In this document: in pieces, positions 1-5,074 of the stretch
Layout of the letters: every line of letters begins with the position of its first letter
How positions within the stretch are numbered: the first letter of the stretch is position 1
NCBI GenBank assembly: GCA_947575935.1
Contig: CANPPM010000208.1
Span: 1 to 5,195 of the forward strand
Direction of reading: 5' to 3'
From: an uncultured Butyricicoccus sp.
Lineage (GTDB): Bacteria > Bacillota > Clostridia > Oscillospirales > Butyricicoccaceae
DNA length: 5,195 nucleotides
Position numbers and translations under genes: made by a program
Notes under the pieces: generated by a model
Told to the model about the DNA's origin: nothing
Databases searched by the model: none
The model's input: the letters and a program-made list of their open reading frames with translations, nothing else

Positions 1-500
1 TAATGAAATCGGTTATAAAAAAAACGGATGGGCAGGTAAACCAGTGGTGACAGCACGGCTGTAATCATTGCCTGTCCGCATACCCGCTGTGCATACAGCA
101 GCAGGTCAATGCGCTGTTGAAGGATAAAAAAACCAAGCAGCCGGAATAGAGATAGGCCGAGTACAGATGCTACCGTCAGCAAAAGCATGGAAGGGAAGAT
201 GCGCCGCAGGAAGCGATTGGAAAAGATGCCTGCTCCGATGCCAAACAGCATGTAGTAGATGGGATAAAGGCCCTCAATACCGGTCAGACCCATATCATAG
301 GCGATGCCTACCGCGATGCCAAACCCCATGCCGGCATAGGGGCCTTCCATCAGTGCGACCGCCGAGGCGACGCAGCCGATCAGGTCGATCCGATAGCCCA
401 GAAGACGCAGCGGCGCAGTAGTCGTGCTGACTAGGTAGGCTGCCAGCAGCACCAGCCCGTAGAAAACAAGCTGTGCAACTGGCTGATGTTCTTTCTGCAT
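1..500 (-). CDS. mreD: Rod shape-determining protein MreD (3' end at window edge)
   Basis: MreD is an integral membrane partner of MreC in the elongation (rod-shape) complex that guides lateral peptidoglycan synthesis. The frame starts at ATG 498-500 and stays open for 166 codons to the window edge, where only TA of the next codon is visible. Since MreD proteins usually have about 160-175 residues, that TA may be the start of the stop codon, so the gene is nearly or fully complete. The protein is very hydrophobic. Predicted helices lie near residues 10-27, 36-52, 56-70, 77-93, 103-126 and 140-157, and there is a typical MreD stretch, GIAVGIAYDMG, near residues 60-70. It begins one base after the mreC stop, and its GAGGTG ribosome binding site (511-516) lies within the last mreC codons, which suggests coupled translation. 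The assignment rests on position plus hydrophobic pattern, because MreD sequences are poorly conserved. Confidence 0.92.
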   Translation of the reverse strand, partial: MQKEHQPVAQLVFYGLVLLAAYLVSTTTAPLRLLGYRIDLIGCVASAVALMEGPYAGMGFGIAVGIAYDMGLTGIEGLYPIYYMLFGIGAGIFSNRFLRRIFPSMLLLTVASVLGLSLFRLLGFFILQQRIDLLLYAQRVCGQAMITAVLSPLVYLPIRFFYNRFH

Positions 501-501
501 G

Positions 502-1338
502 TTATTCCGTCACCTCAAAGCTTTTGATGATAAAAACGTGGCTTACCGTCTTGATATCGACGAATGGGTGTACGACTGCATAATTAGACATACCATGTTC
601 TTCGGGCAGGATCTGCTCGACCGTGCCGATCATAATTCCTTTGGGGAACATGCCGCCGCGGCCGGATGTTTCTACAGTGTCGCCGATGACAATGTCGGCG
701 TCTTGACTCAGGTAAGACAAGCGGAGAGATCCATCGTCCATCAGGGTATAATCGCCTTCGGCGATGGCGACTTCACGTGTACGGGTGATCAGCGCGCCCG
801 CCTGCATTTCCGTATCAATGATTGTAGTGACCTCGCAGTAATTGGGGGCGGAGACTGCTACATAACCAACCATTCCGTCATCGGTAATCACCATGTCGCC
901 TTCCTGTACATCCTGCATGGTCCCTTTGTCCAATGTCAGCGTTGTCTGCCAGTCGCCGACTGAACGTGCAATGACTTCGGCAACCTCAAACTCAAAGGAG
1001 CGGTTGCGTTCCTTAATGCCTGCTAGGCTGCGCAGGCGGTCGTTTTCGTCCAGCGCAATTTGGGCGTCCCGCAGCAGCAGCTGCGCTTCCCGGAGTTCTT
1101 TATTCAGGCGTTCGTTTTCAGCAAGCAGCGTGTCATAGTCGGTAAAGTATGCGACTCCATGCGAGAGCGAGCCGGTCAGCCAACTGAATCCTTTTTGCAA
1201 CGGTGCGGCTGCAATGTTAAGCGCGCCGGAAACCGGATTGGAACCGCCCGACGTGCCGGTATATAAAATACTTCCTACGCACAGCAGGAGGATCAGAATC
1301 ATGACTGCAAACGCGCGTGAAGTGAAAAAATTTCGCAA
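502..1338 (-). CDS. mreC: Rod shape-determining protein MreC
   Basis: MreC is a membrane-anchored scaffold outside the cytoplasm that links MreD and the penicillin-binding proteins of the elongation complex. The 278-residue product has the usual family length. It shows a short cytoplasmic N-terminus, one transmembrane helix at about residues 8-27, a coiled coil at about 67-105 rich in Leu, Glu and Arg, and then the double beta-barrel domain at about 115-275. The MreC hallmark GDTVETSGRGGMFPKG is at residues 219-234, followed by IMIGTV. The start is TTG (1336-1338), chosen because GAGAGGGG lies 10 bases upstream (1349-1356) and because the next Met, residue 13, falls inside the transmembrane helix. 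It follows maf by 67 bp and precedes mreD by one base. Unlike many Clostridia, there is no mreB directly upstream. Confidence 0.96.
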   Translation of the reverse strand: MRNFFTSRAFAVMILILLLCVGSILYTGTSGGSNPVSGALNIAAAPLQKGFSWLTGSLSHGVAYFTDYDTLLAENERLNKELREAQLLLRDAQIALDENDRLRSLAGIKERNRSFEFEVAEVIARSVGDWQTTLTLDKGTMQDVQEGDMVITDDGMVGYVAVSAPNYCEVTTIIDTEMQAGALITRTREVAIAEGDYTLMDDGSLRLSYLSQDADIVIGDTVETSGRGGMFPKGIMIGTVEQILPEEHGMSNYAVVHPFVDIKTVSHVFIIKSFEVTE

Positions 1339-1348
1339 TTTGTTTTCG

Positions 1349-1367
1349 CCCCTCTCAGAACCCTGAG
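1349..1367 (-). promoter_or_regulatory. mreC ribosome binding site with small overlapping hairpin
   Basis: On the minus strand GAGAGGGG (1349-1356) sits 10 bases before the TTG start of mreC and decides that start. Directly before it is a 5-bp stem with a 4-base loop (CTCAG-GGTT-CTGAG, 1354-1367), and its 3' arm shares three bases with the ribosome binding site. The stem is short, so any effect on translation would be modest. The ribosome binding site is well supported; a role for the hairpin is inference. Confidence 0.5.
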
Positions 1368-1405
1368 CAAGGTCTGATGCTGCCAGCCCGCTTTAGGCTG
1401 CTGCT

Positions 1406-1960
1406 TCAGATCTTCCCAGATAAGATTTCGTATAGCTGCGCGACCGGCAGCCCCATTACCGAATAGTAATCGCCGCAGATACTGCGCACCAGCAGCGCGC
1501 CGTGCCCTTGAATTCCGTAGGCGCCTGCTTTGTCAAACGGTTCTCCGGTTGCGATATACTGTTCAATTTCATCCTCCTGCAGTGTGCGGAAAGTGACTTC
1601 GGTTGTATTCAGCACAGTTTTGACCCGACCGTTCTGCGCAGCTGCTGCGCCGGTCAGTACCTGGTGCGTCCGCCCGGAGAGCAGTCGCAACATTCGCCTG
1701 GCATCCTGCGCATCTTTGGGTTTGCCAAGTATCTGGCCATCGATTGTGACCATGGTATCAGAGCCGATGACCAAAGCATCCGGATGCTTTGCGGAAACGG
1801 TCAGCGCCTTGGCGGCGGCCAAGCGGACAATTTCACTGGTCAGCGGTGCGCCATCCTGTAGGCGTTCGTCAATATTCGCAGGACAAACCTCGAAGGTTGG
1901 GAGGATGAAGGAAAGCAGCTCCCGCCGTCTGGGCGATTGGGAGGCTAAAATATACTGCAA
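1406..1960 (-). CDS. maf: Maf family nucleoside triphosphate pyrophosphatase
   Basis: Maf proteins hydrolyse (d)NTPs, with a preference in many members for dTTP, UTP or modified nucleotides, to the monophosphate and pyrophosphate in the cytoplasm. In Bacillus subtilis, overproduced Maf blocks septum formation. With the TTG start chosen here the protein has 184 residues and begins MQYILASQSPRRREL, the classic Maf N-terminus with its phosphate-binding SxSPRR. Other family motifs follow: the GSDT motif with the catalytic-base Asp (residue 68), LGKPKD (78-83), LSGRTHQVLTG, TGEPFDKAGAYGIQG, and GDYYSVMGLP near the end. An ATG seven codons upstream (1979-1981) would give 191 residues but has no ribosome binding site, whereas TTG 1958-1960 has AAGGAG 8 bases upstream. 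It lies about 90 bp after the DUF4321 gene and 67 bp before mreC. The subfamily (dTTP/UTP type or YceF type) cannot be fixed by eye, though the KAGAYGIQG segment favours the dTTP/UTP type. Confidence 0.95.
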   Translation of the reverse strand: MQYILASQSPRRRELLSFILPTFEVCPANIDERLQDGAPLTSEIVRLAAAKALTVSAKHPDALVIGSDTMVTIDGQILGKPKDAQDARRMLRLLSGRTHQVLTGAAAAQNGRVKTVLNTTEVTFRTLQEDEIEQYIATGEPFDKAGAYGIQGHGALLVRSICGDYYSVMGLPVAQLYEILSGKI

Positions 1961-1968
1961 TTTTATGG

Positions 1969-1974
1969 CTCCTT
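1969..1974 (-). promoter_or_regulatory. maf: maf ribosome binding site that decides the start
   Basis: AAGGAG on the minus strand lies 8 bases before TTG 1958-1960. It falls inside the extra seven codons that would exist if the ATG at 1979-1981 were used. Nothing resembling a ribosome binding site precedes that ATG, so the TTG is the better start. Confidence 0.75.
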
Positions 1975-2050
1975 TTTGCATGTTAGGTTATGGCGTACTT
2001 TATGGGCCCATCTGTCAGGCCTGCGGCAGAGAATAGAGGAAACGAAGTGG

Positions 2051-2302
2051 TTACCGCATATACCTGCAAAGGAGGATAGCGATGATTAGCCCCAAAATGG
2101 CGGCAATGGTAACCGACACGGTAAAACCAAAGGTCAGCGTCAGCACGCCAAGGTCGAGAGTGACTGTGGACAACCCAAGGTTCTGCCCACAGGCCAGCCA
2201 GCTAAGGGCAGGGATCTTTACAAACAGTTTAGCGGCTAGACTGCCCAGAAGCATGCCGGTCAGCAGCACCAGGATTTGCAAAAAAGATAACTTTTGCTTC
2301 AT
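2051..2302 (-). CDS. DUF4321 family small membrane protein
   Basis: This is a hydrophobic protein of 83 residues whose function is unknown. It matches what I recall of the DUF4321 family: a short Lys-containing N-terminus, one helix at about residues 7-25, a loop, the segment LDLGVLTLTFGF at 49-60, and a second helix at about 60-78 ending in Arg. Small proteins of this family are found near maf in Clostridia. The start ATG (2300-2302) has AAAGGGG at 2314-2320, 11 bases upstream. It follows the U32 gene by 52 bp and precedes maf by about 90 bp on the same strand, so it is probably in the same transcript. The setting between zapA and mreCD suggests, by inference only, an envelope or division-related role. 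The family name was given from memory of the pattern and not from a search. Confidence 0.82.
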   Translation of the reverse strand: MKQKLSFLQILVLLTGMLLGSLAAKLFVKIPALSWLACGQNLGLSTVTLDLGVLTLTFGFTVSVTIAAILGLIIAILLCRYMR

Positions 2303-2354
2303 TTTGAAGGATACCCCTTTGAAAGTGTTTCATTCTGCCGGAATGGGTAAATTC

Positions 2355-4484
2355 CTATTCAACGCCTCGACGGTAAAGGCCGCGTGTTGTGCCGCCAGGA
2401 AGTTCAGGCGGTTGCCCGGCGGAAAACGCGCGAGCAATGCGAACGCATTCTTCGGGCGTTTCAAGGGTGAAGCGCAGTCTTGCAAAGTCTGCGCCGGACA
2501 GCTCGTTTTGAGGAAGATACAGCGGTAGACTGTTGAGCAATGTGTTCCGGCAGCCATATGCAGGCAGCAGCGGAAAAGCGCGGCCAGTACGATCCGTTAG
2601 ACAGGTGACCTCAGTTTGGCAGCTGCAGCGGTTTGTACGCCGGCGGATTGCGCACAGTTCAAATATCATCAGCGGAAGGCGGCCATAGGCGATTAGTTCC
2701 GTCTCAATGGGCGCGCGCAGGCCCCGTATCTGTTCCAGACGCAGTTCAAAGGACAGCGTCTGACGCCGTACGCCGGCCTCGGCGAGTGCGGAAAGCGTGT
2801 CGGATTGGAATGCATTCAGCCCAAAGTCGCCATAGATTTGCATGCCCTGTTCCTGAAGCAGAGGAATATGCCCAAGATTCCCAGCAAGTGCAGTAGTGAC
2901 GCCCGCACGCTTGACAGCGTCCAGCATGCATATTACGTCATTCTGTTCGGCGTCAAAAAAGACACGGGGGAGGATCGCGGCCAACGATGTCTGTTGTGCG
3001 AGTGCCCGGGTGTGATCTATATCCTCTGCCAAGGCGGTCAGTGGCAGGTAAACCGCTGCCGGATGGGTTTCCAGCAGCGCGGGGGAAATTTGTGAAAACG
3101 AGTATGCTTCAAGGACTATCCCCCGTCCGGCGGATTGCTGCGGCAGACCGGTTTGATCTGCAGGGGGGGATGTGCCGGCAAATACGGCCGGGCCGGAAGT
3201 ATCCCGCCATGCTGCGCGTGCAGGCGGGCGTTCGCGCTGGGCCAGCAGCGCATTCAGTGTTTCTCGCCGAAGGGCGTTGACGGCTGCGGCAGGCACTGCC
3301 AGACCCTCCTCTAATGTCAGTGCGACCTCCTGTACTGCGAAGGGTGTACCGCCCGTTTTTCGAAGAGCCTTTTCCAGCTGTTCTGCAGTGGTTGGGCGGC
3401 TGTGTGCAGGCACGGGCGGCATGCCTGCTGCATGTACGGCATGCCGCCCGTCTGTTACGGCGAGGGTAAGAGGAGCGCCCTCTTTTGCAAGCAGCGTAAA
3501 ATTAACGGGCACTAACGGTGACTCGTGGCCATCGGCAAAGCGGCGTGACGCTTCGTTGTAGAGAGACTGTACTTGGTGCAGGGGCAGCTCGGTTTTGGTG
3601 CCGAGCATGGAATCCCCTTGTTTTCCGGTAAAATAGCCATCTGTAAAACCGTCCCGTGAAAAAACGCGGCGCAGCGCATCCTCTTCTGCAGGGGTTGGCC
3701 TGCGCTGTCCGCGCAGCAGAGCAGAATAGACGCTGGTTACGACAGCAGTATATTCTGGGCGCTTCATGCGTCCCTCAATTTTGAGCGATGCGATGCCTGC
3801 GCTACAGATTTCAGGAATGTGGTGCGCCAATGAAAGATCCTTCAGCGATAGCGGGTAACGTTCTGATCCTTTTCCATTGCAGCGGTAGGGAAGCCGGCAG
3901 GGTTGGGCGCACAGCCCGCGGTTACCAGAGCGCCGGCCGATGACTGCAGAAAGATAGCACTGCCCGGAATAGCACCGGCACAGTGCGCCGTGTACAAAAA
4001 TCTCGGTTTCGATGCCGCTCTCTGCCGTAATCCGCCGGATCTCCCGCATAGGGGTTTCCCGTGCGAGGACAACCCGTGAAAAGCCGAGCGCCTTGGCCAT
4101 CCGTGCACCGTCAAGTGTAGAAATGGTCAATTGGGTTGAGGCATGCAGTGCAAACGAGGGCGCGCAGGCATGCAGGCGCCTCGCAAGGCCGAGATCCTGT
4201 ACGATCAGCGCATCCGCCCCCGCTTCGTAGAGAAAGCGCGCATCCTGCAGAGCGGTATCCAATTCACGATCGTTGACCAGAATATTTAACGTAATATTCG
4301 TCTTGACCCCGCGTGCCCTGCAGTAGGCGATGGCGGCGGCCATTTCGTCTTGGGTAAAGTTTTTTGCGCCGCGGCGGGCGTGGAATCTGCCAAACCCCAT
4401 ATAAACAGCAGTGGCGCCGCTCTGCACAGCGGCACGGATCCCCTCCATAGAGCCGGCAGGGGCGAGTAACTCAGGCAGGTTCAT
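2355..4484 (-). CDS. U32 family protein with DUF3656 region (RlhA/TrhP-like, probable RNA hydroxylation enzyme)
   Basis: U32 proteins were named as peptidases, but the studied bacterial members RlhA (23S rRNA C2501) and TrhP (tRNA U34) are needed for prephenate-dependent RNA hydroxylation and carry an iron-sulfur cluster. This 709-residue protein opens with PELLAPAGSMEGIRAAVQSG at residues 4-23, as expected for the barrel domain. The U32 signature runs from E161 to S179 (E-x-F, H165, G166, C169, G174, C176), and C192 and C196 complete a four-Cys set. LSLKDLSL (212-219) and SLKIEGRMK (233-241) are typical of the family. Residues about 310-420 resemble DUF3656, including GGTPF (378-382) and the ALRRETLNAL segment. 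A Pro/Ala-rich linker (420-452) leads to a second barrel-like half with YGRLPLM (600-606) and further cysteines at 611, 620, 622, 628 and 645. The layout and length favour an RlhA-like member, but the RNA target cannot be read from the sequence. The ATG overlaps the zapA stop by 4 bp and has no ribosome binding site of its own, so translation is probably coupled to zapA. Confidence 0.92.
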   Translation of the reverse strand: MNLPELLAPAGSMEGIRAAVQSGATAVYMGFGRFHARRGAKNFTQDEMAAAIAYCRARGVKTNITLNILVNDRELDTALQDARFLYEAGADALIVQDLGLARRLHACAPSFALHASTQLTISTLDGARMAKALGFSRVVLARETPMREIRRITAESGIETEIFVHGALCRCYSGQCYLSAVIGRRSGNRGLCAQPCRLPYRCNGKGSERYPLSLKDLSLAHHIPEICSAGIASLKIEGRMKRPEYTAVVTSVYSALLRGQRRPTPAEEDALRRVFSRDGFTDGYFTGKQGDSMLGTKTELPLHQVQSLYNEASRRFADGHESPLVPVNFTLLAKEGAPLTLAVTDGRHAVHAAGMPPVPAHSRPTTAEQLEKALRKTGGTPFAVQEVALTLEEGLAVPAAAVNALRRETLNALLAQRERPPARAAWRDTSGPAVFAGTSPPADQTGLPQQSAGRGIVLEAYSFSQISPALLETHPAAVYLPLTALAEDIDHTRALAQQTSLAAILPRVFFDAEQNDVICMLDAVKRAGVTTALAGNLGHIPLLQEQGMQIYGDFGLNAFQSDTLSALAEAGVRRQTLSFELRLEQIRGLRAPIETELIAYGRLPLMIFELCAIRRRTNRCSCQTEVTCLTDRTGRAFPLLPAYGCRNTLLNSLPLYLPQNELSGADFARLRFTLETPEECVRIARAFSAGQPPELPGGTTRGLYRRGVE
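3412..3451. repeat. Perfect 14-bp inverted repeat inside the U32 gene
   Basis: The plus strand reads acgggcggcatgcc (3412-3425), a 12-base loop (3426-3437), then ggcatgccgcccgt (3438-3451), a perfect reverse complement. It encodes about residues 344-357 of the U32 protein, a poorly conserved stretch of the DUF3656 part. It is GC-rich, so the mRNA or single-stranded DNA would form a very stable hairpin. No T-run follows on either strand, so it is not an intrinsic terminator. Confidence 0.85.
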
Positions 4485-4789
4485 TTGTTGGCGTTGAGTT
4501 TCTGCTGCTTGTTCGCTTTTGTAATCTGGGAACGCAGATGACGGTTTTCGTCGATGTAGCTTTGCAGCTGTTCACGCATACTGTCCACCTGGTTTTGTGC
4601 TTTCAGGCATTCGTCTGCGACATTGATAGCAGCAAGGACCGAAGCCTGCTCGACGGTAAGGTCGGCATTCTGATGGGCCTCTGAAATCTTGGCGTTGACC
4701 AATTCGGCGACCCGGTCCATATATTCTTTGGTTTCTTCGGCTAATATCGTGTATGCCCTGCCCGCGATGGTCACGGTAACTCGGTTCAT
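4481..4789 (-). CDS. zapA: Cell division protein ZapA
   Basis: ZapA is a small cytoplasmic protein that binds FtsZ, promotes bundling of its filaments and stabilises the division ring. The 102-residue product starts MNRVTVTIAGRAYTIL, the typical ZapA N-terminal beta strand pattern, then has EETKEYMDRVAELVNAKI, the alanine-rich helix VLAAINVADE at about residues 52-61, and a C-terminal coiled coil at about 62-92 with a basic, Asn/Lys-rich tail. The start ATG (4787-4789) was chosen because AAGGAGG lies 7 bases upstream (4797-4803) and because family members begin at this point. A longer frame reaching 4840 would run through that ribosome binding site and into the promoter -10. It is the first gene of the cluster, and its TGA overlaps the next ATG (ATGA). 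Confidence 0.94.
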   Translation of the reverse strand: MNRVTVTIAGRAYTILAEETKEYMDRVAELVNAKISEAHQNADLTVEQASVLAAINVADECLKAQNQVDSMREQLQSYIDENRHLRSQITKANKQQKLNANK

Positions 4790-4796
4790 GAAATCT

Positions 4797-4803
4797 CCTC
4801 CTT
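4797..4803 (-). promoter_or_regulatory. zapA: zapA ribosome binding site that decides the start
   Basis: AAGGAGG on the minus strand is a near-perfect Shine-Dalgarno sequence, 7 bases before ATG 4787-4789. It rules out the longer reading of the frame. Confidence 0.85.
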
Positions 4804-4830
4804 GGATATTGGGGATAGATGCTCCCTCCC

Positions 4831-4859
4831 AGTATACCACAAAATCTGCCCTTTTGCAC
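4831..4859 (-). promoter_or_regulatory. Probable sigma-A promoter of the zapA cluster
   Basis: The minus strand has TATACT at 4831-4836, five of six matches to TATAAT, preceded by TGG at 4837-4839, which makes an extended -10 (TGn). With a 17-base spacer the -35 is GTGCAA at 4854-4859, only three of six matches to TTGACA, which is common when the -10 is extended. Transcription would start near 4824, giving an untranslated leader of about 35 bases before zapA. It is the only good promoter I see on this strand in the window, so it may drive the whole cluster. This is a motif match only. Confidence 0.65.
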
Positions 4860-5002
4860 CCTGTTTTTTTGAAATTTTTCAGCTAGGGGAAGCACCTGCA
4901 CCGGCTGCTTCTTTCAAAGGGCAAGTTTTGCAGAGTAAACGCGGATTCGCAGGGAGGCAAGACATTTGAACATGCGGGGAAAAGACGGGTGCAAACGGGC
5001 AG
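4846..5002. repeat. Spaced 16-bp inverted repeat around the zapA promoter upstream region
   Basis: The plus strand reads ctgcccttttgcaccc at 4846-4861, and its reverse complement with one mismatch, gggtgcaaacgggcag, at 4987-5002. The arms are 125 bases apart and match at 15 of 16 positions. The left arm covers the -35 hexamer of the zapA promoter. It could be a pair of protein binding sites, the base of an RNA structure, or the ends of a small element; the sequence does not say which. Confidence 0.6.
4863..4879 (-). promoter_or_regulatory. A/T-tract UP-like element upstream of the zapA promoter
   Basis: On the minus strand AAAAATTTCAAAAAAAC lies just upstream of the -35, at about -39 to -55 relative to a start near 4824. 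That is where the RNA polymerase alpha subunit contacts UP elements, which are made of A and T tracts. It would help offset the weak -35. The position fits well, but function is inferred. Confidence 0.4.
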
Positions 5003-5074
5003 CGCCGAAATTCGGGCAAAATGCTGAGAGTATCGTAAAGAAGAGAAATAGAAAGGAAAAACAAGAAAGGGTCT

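Noticed and set aside
167..421. Plus-strand open frame rich in Arg and Cys opposite mreD
   Set aside because: It is a shadow of mreD; the composition is typical of antisense reading in GC-rich DNA.
499..963. Plus-strand open frame of 154 codons opposite mreC
   Set aside because: MreC on the other strand has all its family motifs; this product has none.
1384..1400. Short stem CAGCC/GGCTG just after maf considered as a terminator
   Set aside because: The stem has only 5 bp and no T-run follows, so it does not look like an intrinsic terminator.
1530..2036. Long plus-strand open frame (168 codons) opposite maf
   Set aside because: It is the antisense of a clearly recognisable maf gene. The product resembles no family and the frame has no good ribosome binding site.
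4889..4911. GC hairpin upstream of zapA considered as a terminator for a neighbouring gene
   Set aside because: There is no T-run on either side (TTTC on the plus strand, CCCC on the minus strand), and the stem has a bulge.
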